Positions 1 to 11,000 of a stretch of 64,000 nt of DNA are shown here, one piece after another. Source of the DNA: Solitalea koreensis (GTDB taxonomy: Bacteria > Bacteroidota > Bacteroidia > Sphingobacteriales > Sphingobacteriaceae); the NCBI RefSeq assembly GCF_900182575.1, contig NZ_FXSZ01000004.1:307262-371261 (forward strand). The letters run 5' to 3'. The notes beneath the pieces were generated by a model, which was not told where the DNA came from, did no database searches, and worked only from the letters and a program-made list of their open reading frames with translations. The first letter of the stretch is position 1, and every line of letters starts with the position of its first letter. The translations under genes were made by a program, and so were the position numbers.

Positions 1-1
1 T

Positions 2-1279
2 TCAGCTCTATTTATAGTTTTTCTTTTATTACTATCTGTTTCGGGGCATTCACAAAGCCGTGCAGAGTTGGAGAAGAAAAAAAAGCAATTGAATCAAGAT
101 ATTGAGTACACCAATAAAATCTTGAAGCAAACGCAGAATGAAAAAAATACTTCTTTAAAGGAACTGAAAGCATTAACCAGCCAAATTAAAACGCGTGAGA
201 AGTTGATTGGAAACATCAATTCTCAATTAAGGGTTCTCGATGGAGAAATTACCCAAAAAAATCGGAATATATCTTCCTTGCAAGCACAGTTAGAGCAACT
301 CAAAAAGGAGTATGCTGCTATGGTGTTATTTGCGTATCGCAATCAAAATGCCTATAATAAATTGATGTTTGTTTTTGCGGCAAAAGATTTTAACCAGGCG
401 TATAAGCGCATGAAATATCTTCAGCAGTTTGGAACGTTTCGTCGCAAGCAGGCCAATTATATTGAGTCCACTCAAAAGTCGCTGAATATTAAGGTGATGG
501 AACTCAATACCAATAAGCAGGAGAAAAAGGGCTTGTTAACTGAAGAACAAAAGCAAAAAACAACTCTTACTGTTGAAAAAAATAAACAATCAAAAGTAGT
601 GGGCGCATTGCAAAGCCGTGAAAAATACTTGCGCCAGCAACTTGCCCAAAAACAAAAAGAAGCACAAAAGTTAAATAAAGCTATTCAAACCGCTATTCGT
701 CGTGAAATTGAAGAAGCGCAACGTAAAGCGGAGGAAGAAGTCCGTCGTAAGGCCGAAGCAGAGGCTAAAGCGAACGCATTAGCTGGAAACATTACCAAAC
801 CTGCAGCTGCCCCGGTCAAATCAGCAACCGGAACCAGTGCGCTGTCTGCTACTCCTGAAGCCGCTAAGCTGTCGGCCGATTTCCTGGGTAATCGTGGCCG
901 TTTGCCTTGGCCGGTTGAACGTGGAATTATTGTGGAGCATTTTGGAACACACCCTCATCCTGTTCTTCCTAAAGTAATGGTTGAAACTCAAGGTGTTGAT
1001 ATTAAAACAAGCCCTGGAGCCACCATACGTGCGGTTTTTGCAGGGGAGGTATCTTTGGTTACATCGGATGGCCCTAATGTAGCCGTGTTGATTAAGCATG
1101 GAGAGTTTTTTACAGTTTATGCGAACCTTAAATCGGCCAGTGTGTCCAAAGGGCAAAAAGTTACGGTTAAACAAACAATAGGTACAATCGCTACTGATGC
1201 AGAAGGAAATACGGAGCTCGATTTTCAAATTTGGCGTGGAACCAATAAGATGGATCCGGAAGCATGGTTAGCGAATTAG
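2..1279 (+). CDS. EnvC-like murein hydrolase activator, degenerate M23 domain (5' end outside window)
   Basis: The reading frame is open from base 2, so the gene begins upstream; the visible part is 425 residues. It opens with a hydrophobic stretch ending in SGHSQ, which looks like the rest of a signal peptide. A long Lys/Glu/Gln-rich coiled coil of about 210 residues follows, then an Ala-rich linker and a C-terminal M23 (LytM) fold. The zinc ligands of active M23 peptidases are missing: the usual HxxxD is TQGVD and the usual HxH is ELDFQ. By analogy with EnvC, it probably activates cell-wall amidases rather than cutting peptidoglycan itself. It is followed by tatA after a 147-base gap. The family call is confident; the partner amidase is not in the window. 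Confidence 0.85.
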   Translation, partial: SALFIVFLLLLSVSGHSQSRAELEKKKKQLNQDIEYTNKILKQTQNEKNTSLKELKALTSQIKTREKLIGNINSQLRVLDGEITQKNRNISSLQAQLEQLKKEYAAMVLFAYRNQNAYNKLMFVFAAKDFNQAYKRMKYLQQFGTFRRKQANYIESTQKSLNIKVMELNTNKQEKKGLLTEEQKQKTTLTVEKNKQSKVVGALQSREKYLRQQLAQKQKEAQKLNKAIQTAIRREIEEAQRKAEEEVRRKAEAEAKANALAGNITKPAAAPVKSATGTSALSATPEAAKLSADFLGNRGRLPWPVERGIIVEHFGTHPHPVLPKVMVETQGVDIKTSPGATIRAVFAGEVSLVTSDGPNVAVLIKHGEFFTVYANLKSASVSKGQKVTVKQTIGTIATDAEGNTELDFQIWRGTNKMDPEAWLAN

Positions 1280-1402
1280 TGTTTGCGAGAGATAATTTCA
1301 TTTAATCTTCATAAACGATTCGTCACTTTGCTTAATCAGTAATTTATCTAAAGTCCTTACGGACAATAGGATTCAAATAAGCGCTCAGAAAAAAAAATGT
1401 AG

Positions 1403-1410
1403 TATATTTG
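1403..1410 (+). promoter_or_regulatory. Bacteroidetes -7 promoter element for tatA
   Basis: TATATTTG matches the Bacteroidetes -7 consensus TAnnTTTG and lies 16 bases before the tatA start. No clear -33 TTG is seen at the usual distance. Confidence 0.5.
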
Positions 1411-1426
1411 TCAAAATTTTTAAACA

Positions 1427-1660
1427 ATGTTAAACAACAGCTTATTATTTTTAAATCTAGGAACCGGCGAGCTCGTATTGATCATGTTGGTTGTTTTATT
1501 ACTTTTTGGTGGTAAAAAATTACCTGAACTTGCACGCGGTCTTGGTCGTGGTATCCGTGAGTTTAAAGATGCTTCTGAAGGAATTAAACAAGAATTACAC
1601 GATAGCATGAATAAACCTGCTGAGGGTAATAATTCAAATCCTAACAAGGATCAGCAATAA
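1427..1660 (+). CDS. tatA: Sec-independent translocase subunit TatA/TatE
   Basis: This 77-residue protein has a short N-terminal hydrophobic helix (about residues 12-27), the FGGKKLPELARGLGR hinge and amphipathic helix typical of TatA/E, and a charged, Asn/Lys-rich tail. TatA oligomers form the channel through which folded proteins cross the inner membrane, together with TatC, which is not in the window. The ATG start follows a good -7 element. The gene sits between the EnvC-like gene and gatA. Confidence 0.92.
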   Translation: MLNNSLLFLNLGTGELVLIMLVVLLLFGGKKLPELARGLGRGIREFKDASEGIKQELHDSMNKPAEGNNSNPNKDQQ

Positions 1661-1715
1661 TACGTTCAATTCACAATTCATCTTTTCAGTTTAAAGAATA
1701 TTGCTTTTTTAGACA

Positions 1716-3143
1716 TTGTACCTATACGACTCCCTGGCATCAATATTATCTGATATTGAAGGCAAATCCACATCGGTTATACAGTTAGTAGAATATCATC
1801 TTGAACGCATTGAGGAGCATAAGCACCTCAATGCGTTTATAGAAATATATACAACTGAAGCACGTGAACAAGCCAAGCTTGTTGACCAAAAAATCAAAGA
1901 AGGTAAAGCCGGAAAGCTTGCCGGAATGGTTATTGGATTAAAAGACAACATTTGTTATCAAGAGCATCAAGTTAGTGCCGCATCGAAAATCCTCGACGGA
2001 TTCACTTCCCTTTATTCAGCTACAGTAGTTCAACGCTTATTAGAGCAAGATGCGGTTATTATCGGCCGTTTAAACTGTGATGAATTTGCGATGGGAGCAT
2101 CAAACGAGACTTCATTTTATGGACCCGTATTGAATGCGGCTGATGCGACCAAAGTATCTGGAGGTTCTTCCGGAGGTTCTGCTGTTGCTGTTCAGGCAGA
2201 CATGTGTCATGCTGCACTTGGCACAGATACAGGCGGTTCTGTGCGTCAACCTGCCGCTTTTTGTGGGGTAGTAGGTTTAAAGCCAAGCTATGGAAGGGTA
2301 TCTCGTCATGGAATCATTGCTTATGCTTCTTCTTTCGATCAGGTTGGCCCAATTACCAAAAGTGTTGAAGATGCTGCGCTTCTGCTCGAAGTAATAGCAG
2401 GAAAAGATGAATTCGACAGTACGGTTTCTTCAGTTCCTGTGGCTGAATACTCGAAAAATCTGGCTTTCAACGGAAAAGCACGAATAGCTTATCTGAGTGA
2501 AACGCTTGAAAGTGAAGGCCTCGATCCGGAAATCAAGGCTTCTATGTTGAAAAACATGGATCTTTTGAGGAAAGATGGTCACATTGTTGAAGAGGCGCAT
2601 TTCCCTTATCTTGATTACGTAGTACCTACTTATTATATACTTACAGCGGCAGAAGCATCATCCAACCTGGCAAGGTATGATGGTGTACACTTTGGATATT
2701 TAAGTCCTAACGCTAATGATTTAGAGCGTACTTATAAGAAATCACGTACAGAAGGTTTTGGGCTTGAAGTGAAACGCAGGATTATGCTCGGTGCTTTTGT
2801 ATTAAGTGCCGGATATTATGATGCTTATTATGCAAAGGCGCAAAAAGTAAGACGATTAATTCGTGATAATCTAAATGATATTTTAACTAATTATGATTTC
2901 ATTTTGCTCCCTAATGCCCCCACCACGGCATGGAAATTAGGAGAGAAAATGGAGGATCCGGTTGTAATGTACTTAGCTGATATTTTTACTGTTCAGGCAT
3001 CTTTAGCCGGGCTGCCAGCTATTTCTATTCCGGTTGGAGATCACTCAAATGGTTTACCAATTGGGTTGCAGTTGATTGGCAGGAAATTTGAAGAAGAAAA
3101 TTTACTTGCCTTTTCGAAAACATTACTGCATCTAAATAAATAA
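1716..3143 (+). CDS. gatA: Glutamyl-tRNA(Gln) amidotransferase subunit A, TTG start
   Basis: A 475-residue amidase-signature protein. GatA releases ammonia from glutamine so that GatB can convert Glu-tRNA(Gln) to Gln-tRNA(Gln). The Ser-cisSer-Lys triad is readable: K76 in GLKDN, S151 in the GGSSGGS motif, and S175 in DTGGSVRQP. Length is normal. There is no ATG start: the frame is closed by TAG at 1710-1712, and the first usable codon is TTG at 1716, which gives the expected GatA N-terminus (YDSLASILSDI). GatB and GatC are not in the window. A strong terminator follows. Confidence 0.93.
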   Translation: MYLYDSLASILSDIEGKSTSVIQLVEYHLERIEEHKHLNAFIEIYTTEAREQAKLVDQKIKEGKAGKLAGMVIGLKDNICYQEHQVSAASKILDGFTSLYSATVVQRLLEQDAVIIGRLNCDEFAMGASNETSFYGPVLNAADATKVSGGSSGGSAVAVQADMCHAALGTDTGGSVRQPAAFCGVVGLKPSYGRVSRHGIIAYASSFDQVGPITKSVEDAALLLEVIAGKDEFDSTVSSVPVAEYSKNLAFNGKARIAYLSETLESEGLDPEIKASMLKNMDLLRKDGHIVEEAHFPYLDYVVPTYYILTAAEASSNLARYDGVHFGYLSPNANDLERTYKKSRTEGFGLEVKRRIMLGAFVLSAGYYDAYYAKAQKVRRLIRDNLNDILTNYDFILLPNAPTTAWKLGEKMEDPVVMYLADIFTVQASLAGLPAISIPVGDHSNGLPIGLQLIGRKFEEENLLAFSKTLLHLNK

Positions 3144-3162
3144 CCATAACTCTAGTTTAGGC

Positions 3163-3198
3163 AAGTTGGGTTAAATTAATTTAATCCAACTTTTTTTT
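3163..3198 (+). terminator. Rho-independent terminator after gatA
   Basis: A 13-bp stem (AAGTTGGGTTAAA pairing with TTTAATCCAACTT, one G-T wobble) runs directly into eight T residues on the plus strand, 20 bases past the gatA stop. Confidence 0.85.
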
Positions 3199-3319
3199 GC
3201 ACTGCTCGTATAAAAAAATGCTAACCGTTTGTGTTATGCATGAATAGTAGTTGCATGTGTTTTTTGAAGTTAAACAGATCATGTAGCATATAAGGAAATT
3301 AGTCAACTAATTACATAAC

Positions 3320-4735
3320 ATGAACAGATCTTTATTCGCACTCGCCTTCCTTTCTTTACCTTTTGCGACGCTGGCCAATAGCGGAGTTCATCCTCTCAAT
3401 AGTAGGAATACTAAACTCAACGGAAGCTCAATACTTGATTCTACCTTATTGGCTGATGGTGAGGTAACTAAAGAAAATTCTTCAGCTAAGCCCAAAGACA
3501 CTTTATTTGTTTTATCATCCGATCCGGCAGAAGTTATTATGTCGGAAAGTGATATTATTAAGGGGAGATTGGATTCAATTAAGAGTCAGATCCCGATGGA
3601 TTATAATGAATATGTACAAGCTTATATTGATTTATATATCAATAAGCGAAAAGGATTGGTGGCGCGTATGCTTGGAACGGGGAAATATTATTTTCCAATT
3701 TTTGAAAAATATTTAAGTGAAGAAGGACTGCCCATAGAGTTAAAATATTTACCCGTTATAGAGTCTGCATTAAATGCTAATGCTGTATCCAAAGTAGGAG
3801 CAACAGGATTATGGCAATTCATGTATGGTACAGCCAAAATGTACGACATGAACATGAATTATTATATTGATGAGCGTCGTGACCCAGTCGCATCAACTAT
3901 CGCTGCTACTCAATTTTTGGGCGATCTTTATGATCGCTATAGCGACTGGTTACTTGCAATTGCAGCTTACAATTGTGGTCCTGGTAATGTAGATCGGGCA
4001 ATTTCGAGAGCAGGAGGAAGTAACAGTTTTTGGGACATCCGTCCATATCTGCCAAGAGAAACGGCTAATTATGTTCCTGCATTTATTGCCGCAACTTACG
4101 CCATGACTTATGCTGAAGAAAATGACATTGTTGCTGAAGAACCTGAGTTTTCTTCCGAAACTGATACGGTTTTAGTTAATCGTTCTATTTCTCTCCCCAA
4201 ATTAGCAAGTACCCTTAATCTTTCTGATAGTGAGTTAAAGCTCCTAAACCCGAAGTATCGTAAATTGATTGTTAAAGCTACCGCTGAAACTCCTCAAACG
4301 ATTGTTTTACCAAAAGCTTCGAAAGAATTTTATGCAAGTCTTGATGCCAGTGTTCTGGATAACAGTACGGTGTCTTTATCAAGTTTTAGGGAGCATGACG
4401 ATTTAAGTTACTGTAAAGTTAAAAAAGGGGATAATTTAGGTTCAATAGCAAGTAGGTATAACTGTAGTACAACAGATTTAAAAAAATGGAATGGAATGCG
4501 TTCAAATAGAATTGTTGCAGGTCAAAGACTTAAAATTTATTCTTCGCGTTCCGGTTATATGGCGATAACAAAAAACTTATCAAAAACACGCACCTATAAG
4601 GTTCGTTCAGGTGATACTTTATCAACAATTGCTGCTAAATTCTCTGGTATGACTGTTGAAAAACTAAAAAAGCTAAATAATTTGAAGAATGCGAAAAATA
4701 TTCGCCCAGGAATGACGCTTAAAGTAAGCATATAA
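3320..4735 (+). CDS. mltD: MltD-like lytic transglycosylase with two LysM domains
   Basis: A 471-residue secreted protein. A signal peptide ends near residue 19 (FATLA-N). The SLT domain spans about 115-260, with catalytic Glu148 in YLPVIESALN followed by GATGLWQFM and the IAAYNCGPGNV motif. Two C-terminal LysM repeats lie at about 365-406 and 425-469. This is the domain order of membrane-bound murein transglycosylase D, which cleaves MurNAc-GlcNAc bonds with 1,6-anhydro ring formation. A lipobox is not evident, so anchoring may differ from E. coli MltD. It is monocistronic, with its own terminator. Confidence 0.88.
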   Translation: MNRSLFALAFLSLPFATLANSGVHPLNSRNTKLNGSSILDSTLLADGEVTKENSSAKPKDTLFVLSSDPAEVIMSESDIIKGRLDSIKSQIPMDYNEYVQAYIDLYINKRKGLVARMLGTGKYYFPIFEKYLSEEGLPIELKYLPVIESALNANAVSKVGATGLWQFMYGTAKMYDMNMNYYIDERRDPVASTIAATQFLGDLYDRYSDWLLAIAAYNCGPGNVDRAISRAGGSNSFWDIRPYLPRETANYVPAFIAATYAMTYAEENDIVAEEPEFSSETDTVLVNRSISLPKLASTLNLSDSELKLLNPKYRKLIVKATAETPQTIVLPKASKEFYASLDASVLDNSTVSLSSFREHDDLSYCKVKKGDNLGSIASRYNCSTTDLKKWNGMRSNRIVAGQRLKIYSSRSGYMAITKNLSKTRTYKVRSGDTLSTIAAKFSGMTVEKLKKLNNLKNAKNIRPGMTLKVSI

Positions 4736-4763
4736 ACCTTATTTTCCTTTCTATAGCTATTTT

Positions 4764-4799
4764 AAGGCCTTTGCATTTTTATCGCAAAGGTCTTTTTTG
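4764..4799 (+). terminator. Rho-independent terminator after mltD
   Basis: GGCCTTTGC and GCAAAGGTC form a 9-bp stem around a short AT loop, followed by a run of six T on the plus strand. Confidence 0.85.
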
Positions 4800-5050
4800 T
4801 TTTTTAAGAGTTGTTTTTAAAGGATTTTATTTATTCAACTAAAAGTTTTTTCCTTCTATCTTATTTGATGAATTACTAATATAACTACTTGATTTATAAT
4901 CTTACTTAAAGGAAATTATTGCGCTGTTATAATAGGTTTAGAAATAGGTTGATCCTTTAAATTGTTATCAAACAACCAGGGCTTTCAATATTAAACTGTG
5001 ATTGTTCAGAGTAATTTATATTTTTGGCGATTCACTAAGTAACATATACA
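4800..5050. other. AT-rich intergenic region before the malic enzyme gene
   Basis: About 250 bases without a credible gene. The only element I can support is a -7-like TATTTTTG at 5019-5026, 24 bases before the malic enzyme ATG. Confidence 0.6.
5019..5026 (+). promoter_or_regulatory. -7 promoter element for the malic enzyme gene
   Basis: TATTTTTG fits TAnnTTTG. The nearest upstream TTG (5002-5004) is only 14 bases away, shorter than the usual 17-23, so the -33 element is uncertain. Confidence 0.45.
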
Positions 5051-7318
5051 ATGAGTAAGACCTCACGTAAGCAGGATGCCCTCGATTATCACCAACAGGG
5101 CCGTCCAGGCAAAATTGAAGTTGTACCTACAAAATCAACTAATTCACAACGAGATTTATCGTTAGCCTATTCTCCCGGAGTTGCTGTACCATGTTTGAAA
5201 ATAGCAGAGAATGTTGACGATGTTTATAAGTATACAGCAAAAGGTAATCTGGTTGCTGTAATAAGTAACGGAACTGCTGTTCTTGGTCTTGGTAATATTG
5301 GTCCGGAGGCAGGTAAGCCGGTTATGGAAGGAAAAGGTGTATTATTCAAGATCTTTGCAGATATTGATGTTTTTGATATTGAATTAAATGTTACTGATGT
5401 TGATGAATTTGTACGCACCGTTAAAGCTTTAGAGCCGACTTTCGGGGGTATTAATCTTGAAGATATTAAAGCACCAGAATGCTTTGAAATTGAGCGTCGT
5501 TTGAAAAACGAATTGAACATCCCTGTAATGCATGATGACCAACACGGTACAGCTATCATCTCAGGTGCAGCATTGCTTAATGCGCTTGAACTTCAGGGAA
5601 AGAAAATTGAAGAAGCAAGAATTGTTGTTTGTGGAGCTGGTGCAGCGGCGGTTTCATGTACAAAACTGTACATCTCTTTAGGAGCTAGCAAGGAAAATAT
5701 CGTGATGACCGATAGCAAAGGTGTTATTCGTGCTGATCGTGAGAATCTTGATGCTTCCAAACGTGAATTTGCAACCAATAGAACAGATATATATAGCCTG
5801 GCAGATGCTATGAAGGATGCCGATGTATTCATTGGTCTTTCTACAGCAGGAACGGTTTCTGTTGACATGTTGAAAGACATGGCTCCAAAACCTATTGTTT
5901 TTGCCATGGCTAATCCCGATCCTGAGGTTCCATATGATGTGGCTATCGCTACGCGTGAGGATATTATTATGGCTACAGGTCGTTCCGATTACCCTAATCA
6001 GGTTAACAATGTACTAGGATTTCCTTATATTTTCCGTGGAGCCTTAGATGTAATGGCCACCCAAATTAATGAGGAAATGAAATTGGGGGCAGTACATGCT
6101 ATTGCTGATCTTGCCAAAAAACCAGTGCCAGAGGCAGTGAACTTAGCGTATAATCAACGAAATATTGTGTTTGGAAAAGACTATATTATTCCAAAACCGC
6201 TTGATTTACGCCTGATTTCGCATGTAGCGCCTGCAGTAGCTAAAGCCGCCATGGATTCAGGTGTGGCTCGCAAACAGATTACTGATTGGGATGCTTATAT
6301 TGAGTCACTGAAAAAACGGTTAGGGGTTGATGATAAGTTGATGCGCAATATTGCTCAACGCGCTAAATCTAATCCTCAGCGTATTGTATTTGCAGAGGCT
6401 GATAACTATAAGATGTTGAAGGCGGCCCAAATTGTTAAGGAAGAGGGTATTGCTATTCCAATTTTACTAGGAAAAAGAGAAAAAATCCAAAGTATTATTG
6501 CTGAATACAGTCTTGAATTGGATGATGTACAAATCATTGATCCACGGGATCCGTCTACTGATGTAACAAAATTTGCGGAGAATCTTCTCGAAAAACGTCA
6601 GCGTCGCGGAATGACATTGTACGAAGCTAATAAGTTATGCCGCGATCGTAATTACTACGGTTCTTACATGGTCGAGCTTGGTTTGGCAGATGGTATGATT
6701 TCAGGTTTAACTAAGAACTACAAAGACGTTATTAAACCAGCACTTCAGGTAATTGGAACAGATCCGAATGTGAAAAAGGTGGCAGGTATGTACATGATGC
6801 TATCGAAGAAAGGACCTTTGTTCTTTGCTGATACTACCGTGAACATGAATCCAAGTGTTAACGAAATTGTTGATATTACGGTTATGCTTAACCAAGCTGT
6901 AAATCGTTTCAACATTAAGCCTAGAATTGCATTACTTTCTTATTCTAATTTTGGTTCAAGTGAAGGAGAGGAAGCTGTAAAAATGCGTGAAGCTGCCGAA
7001 ATTCTTCACCGCGAGTACCCTGGAATTTTAGTTGATGGAGAAGTGCAGGCCAATTTTGCTATTAACCCCGAAATGATGAAGGAGAACTTTCCGTTCTCAA
7101 CACTAGTCGGAGAACCCGCCAATACGCTCATTTTCCCTAATCTTGCATCAGGGAATATCGCCTATAAATTATTACAAGAAGCCGGAGGAGCCGAAGCCGT
7201 TGGGCCTATTTTGTTGGGTTTAAACAAGCCGGTTCATATTTTGCAGCTGGGTAGTTCAGTGCGCGAAATTGTGAACATGGTAACAATTGCTGTAGTTGAT
7301 GCACAACAAAGGGCATAA
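5051..7318 (+). CDS. maeB: NADP-dependent malic enzyme fused to a phosphotransacetylase-like domain
   Basis: A 755-residue protein. The N-terminal half is malic enzyme: the VMHDDQHGTA motif lies near residues 157-166, and a Rossmann motif CGAGAAAVS follows near 197. The C-terminal half (about 425-750) resembles phosphate acetyl/butyryltransferase, as in the MaeB class where that domain is thought to be regulatory (acetyl-CoA sensing) rather than catalytic. The enzyme oxidatively decarboxylates malate to pyruvate and yields NADPH. Start ATG is preceded by a -7 element. It lies upstream of ruvA and sprA, an arrangement I recall from other gliding Bacteroidetes. Confidence 0.92.
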   Translation: MSKTSRKQDALDYHQQGRPGKIEVVPTKSTNSQRDLSLAYSPGVAVPCLKIAENVDDVYKYTAKGNLVAVISNGTAVLGLGNIGPEAGKPVMEGKGVLFKIFADIDVFDIELNVTDVDEFVRTVKALEPTFGGINLEDIKAPECFEIERRLKNELNIPVMHDDQHGTAIISGAALLNALELQGKKIEEARIVVCGAGAAAVSCTKLYISLGASKENIVMTDSKGVIRADRENLDASKREFATNRTDIYSLADAMKDADVFIGLSTAGTVSVDMLKDMAPKPIVFAMANPDPEVPYDVAIATREDIIMATGRSDYPNQVNNVLGFPYIFRGALDVMATQINEEMKLGAVHAIADLAKKPVPEAVNLAYNQRNIVFGKDYIIPKPLDLRLISHVAPAVAKAAMDSGVARKQITDWDAYIESLKKRLGVDDKLMRNIAQRAKSNPQRIVFAEADNYKMLKAAQIVKEEGIAIPILLGKREKIQSIIAEYSLELDDVQIIDPRDPSTDVTKFAENLLEKRQRRGMTLYEANKLCRDRNYYGSYMVELGLADGMISGLTKNYKDVIKPALQVIGTDPNVKKVAGMYMMLSKKGPLFFADTTVNMNPSVNEIVDITVMLNQAVNRFNIKPRIALLSYSNFGSSEGEEAVKMREAAEILHREYPGILVDGEVQANFAINPEMMKENFPFSTLVGEPANTLIFPNLASGNIAYKLLQEAGGAEAVGPILLGLNKPVHILQLGSSVREIVNMVTIAVVDAQQRA

Positions 7319-7423
7319 ATATTTTGAGAGTTTAAAATAAAGCATTAATATGCAGGATGGTAGGAATAATTCGGGGTTGCCTTAAAACCCTAAATTTTCT
7401 ACTCTTAACAAAATTTTAGGTGC

Positions 7424-8026
7424 ATGATTGCTTACGTTCAGGGAAAATTAGCTTTTAAATGTCCTACTCACGTTATCATTGATACCGGTGGCGTAGGTTT
7501 TCACATTAATATTTCATTAAATACTTATTCGCGTATTGCTGAGCCGGAAGAAACCGGCTCAACTGCGTTAAAGCTGTATACATATCTTCATGTGAAAGAA
7601 GATGCTCACACTTTGTATGGTTTTGCCGAGGAGGGGGAACGACGCTTATTTACGCATTTGCTTTCTGTATCAGGAATTGGACCCAATACCTGTAGGATGA
7701 TACTTTCATCAATTACTCCGCAAGAAATGGAACAGGCCATCATTCGAGGGGAAGTAGGTTTAATCCAACGCATTAAAGGAATTGGTCCAAAATCTGCACA
7801 GCGCATTATACTTGAACTGCAAGATAAATTAAAAAAAGAAGGCCCGGGTTCGCTGATTTCTGTTCCTGTGAACAATACCGTAAAGGACGAGTCGTTATCA
7901 GCATTGGTGATGTTGGGGTTTGCTAAAAATTTGGCCGAGAAAGTACTGGATAAACTTATGAAAAATGATAATGATACGAATTTTACGGTTGAAAGCTTGA
8001 TTAAAGCAGCTCTTAAAAATCTCTAA
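7424..8026 (+). CDS. ruvA: Holliday junction branch migration protein RuvA
   Basis: 200 residues, the usual RuvA length. An N-terminal OB-fold (MIAYVQGKL...) is followed by two helix-hairpin-helix segments, LLSVSGIGPNTCRMIL and IKGIGPKSAQRIILEL, then an acidic linker and the C-terminal three-helix domain that contacts RuvB. RuvA tetramers bind four-way junctions and load RuvB. The sprA start is 42 bases after its stop, so the two may be cotranscribed. RuvB and RuvC are not in the window. Confidence 0.95.
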   Translation: MIAYVQGKLAFKCPTHVIIDTGGVGFHINISLNTYSRIAEPEETGSTALKLYTYLHVKEDAHTLYGFAEEGERRLFTHLLSVSGIGPNTCRMILSSITPQEMEQAIIRGEVGLIQRIKGIGPKSAQRIILELQDKLKKEGPGSLISVPVNNTVKDESLSALVMLGFAKNLAEKVLDKLMKNDNDTNFTVESLIKAALKNL

Positions 8027-8068
8027 AACAAATAATTAGATTATCGACGAAACTTTTACTTAGGCGGC

Positions 8069-11000
8069 TTGAAAACTATTTTGTTACGTGTCTTATGTTT
8101 AATGATGTTTTTCTTGTTAACTACAGGGAACACTTCGTTGTTAGCACAGGTAATCAATAATAAGGATTCTGTTAAGCTTAAATATCCCATCAAAGAGCGA
8201 AAGGATGTATTGAGCAGATTCAATAATACTATCGGTTTAAAGGATCCTGTAAATATCCGCCGTAAAGTTGAATACGATCCTACTACAAACACCTACGAAA
8301 TTACTGAAACGGTAGGAGGTCGCTATTACCGTTTACCTCAACGATTAACTTTTGCAGAATATCAGAAATATCAGCTAGAAGAAGCAAAGCAAAACTATTG
8401 GCTTCAGAAATCAGGTCAGGAAAATAGCATTGTGCAGAGCCGAGGCATTTTGCCTAAGCTTGACCTACAGAGTAAAGCACTGGATAACCTATTTGGAAGT
8501 AGTGTGATAGATATTCGGCCACAAGGTTTTGCCGAAATAAATCTTTCTGAACGATTTAATAAAAACGAAAATCCTCTGTTTAATGAGCGTCAACGCAGTC
8601 AAAGCAATCTTGATTTTGATGAACGGATTCAATTAAGTTTAGTTGGACAAATCGGAGATAAATTAAAAATTAACACCAATTTCAATACTCAAGCACAGTT
8701 TGATTTTGAGAATCAGATTAAGTTTGAATATACCGGTAAAGAGGATGAAATCATTCGTAAAATTGAAGTAGGTAATGTTAGCATGCCACTTTATGGCTCA
8801 TTGATTACCGGCAGCCAGAGTTTATTCGGTATTAAAAGTCAGCTGCAGTTTGGTAAATTGGGAGTAACCAGTGTTTTTTCTCAACAAAAAAGCCAGGTTA
8901 AAGAGATCAGTATTTCAAATGGAGCACAGGAGAATGAATATCGTTTTCAAGCTGATGCATACGATGCCAATCGTCACTATTTTCTTTCTACCTACTTCAG
9001 AGATAACTACGATAAAGCATTAAGAAGCCTGCCTACTATCAGTTCTGGAATAATGATTAATAAGATAGAGGTTTGGATTACGAATAAAACCAATAATAAT
9101 ACCGACTCTCGCGATATCATCGCTTTCATTGATTTAGGCGAAAACAAGGTTTATAACAATGCTCTGTTTCAAGGAGGAGCCGGATATGCGTCAAATCCAT
9201 CCGGATTCAATGATCCAACTGGTACAAGTCTTCAATCCAATAATATATTAAATGTTCTTCCTCCCAATTTTCGGAACTCAAATGACAATACCATTGGAAG
9301 TTTTTTCTTAGGTTCAGGAGGTGGTGATAACTATGCAAAGCTTACCTATGCTCGTAAATTAACAGAACGAGAATTTAAGTTTGATCCTGTTTTAGGATAC
9401 ATCTCATTAAACCAGGCCCTTAATAATGACGAGGTGCTTGCCGTTGCTTACCGTTATACGTTAAATGGAGTTGAATATCAGGTTGGAGAATTTTCTACCG
9501 ATGTTCCTTTAGATCCGGCAAGACCAAAAGTATTATACACCAAATTACTTAAAAACGAAACGCTAAAAACGTCATTGCCTACCTGGGACTTGATGATGAA
9601 AAACATTTACAGCTTAAACGCTTACCAGATTAGCCCTGAGAGTTTCCGTTTAGAGGTGTTTCGTTTAGATGAATCTTCCGGGGTTGAACAGCCTGTAATT
9701 GCCGAAGGTGTTCGTACAAAAGGTAAGCCTTTCATTCAGTTATTAAATCTTGATCGATTGAACTCTCAACAGGCAGCACAGCCCGATGGAGTGTTTGACT
9801 TTGTTAATAAGATTACTATCAACACGGAGGAAGGCAGGATTATTTTTCCAGTGGTAGAGCCTTTTGGAAAGAATCTAAAAGATCAATTTGAACCGTCTGA
9901 AACCAATTTGATTAAAAAATACGTGTTTCAGCAATTGTATGATTCTACACGGTATCAGGCGCAGCAGTTTCCTGAAGTAAATAAATACTTTATCAAAGGT
10001 TATTATAAGTCAAACTCAAGTTCGGAATTTAATCTTAATGCTATTAATATTCCGCAAGGGTCGGTTATTGTAACGGCAGGAACAACACCATTAATTGAAG
10101 GTGCTGATTTTACGGTTGATTATAACCTGGGCAGAGTGAAAATATTAAATGAGGCGCTGCTTAATTCAAGTTTACCTCTTAAGATTCGCTTAGAAACTAC
10201 GGAGTTATTTGGCTTGCAATCGCGGTCTTTAATGGGAACACGTCTCGATTATGTGGTGAATGACCATTTGAATTTAGGCGGGACTCTAATGCAGCTTAGT
10301 GAGCGTCCCTTGACGCAGAAAGTAAATATTGGTGATGAGTCCATTTCTAATACTATTTATGGGTTTGATGCAACCTATCGTTCCGAGGCTCCATTTCTAA
10401 CTAAATTCATAAATAAGCTCCCCTTAATTCAAACCAAAGAAGCCTCCTCAATTACTTTTACAGGAGAATTCGCTCAATTTTTACCCGGGCATGCAAGAGC
10501 TCTAAATTTTGATGGTGAAAAGGGTGGCATTTCATATCTTGATGATTTCGAGAATTCGAAATCAATTATCGATTTAAAAAATGTTAGCAGTTGGTTTATA
10601 TCTTCAACCCCGCAGCTTTTTCCGGAAGCCTCACTTGTGAATAATCGCCAATACGGATTCAATCGAGCATTGTTAAGTTTCTATACCATTGATCCCGTCT
10701 TCTACAGTATATCAAACAGTTCAACTCCTGAAAATATACGAACCAATAAAGATGAACTATCGAGCGATTATGTTCGCCAGGTAACAGAGCAGGAGGTTTT
10801 TCCTAATAAACAATCAGTAACCGGACAGCCCTTATTGCTTCCAACGTTTGATTTAGCGTACTACCCAAAATTGCGTGGCCCTTATAATTATACAACTTCC
10901 GCACTATCTGCAGACGGTTCGTTACTGAATCCCAAGACACGTTGGGGTGGCATTTTCCGTCGATTAGATCAAAATGATTTTGAGGCATTGAATGTTGAGT

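Noticed and set aside
821..1228. Minus-strand frame over the EnvC-like gene
   Set aside because: Shadow of a clear gene on the other strand, with no recognisable domain.
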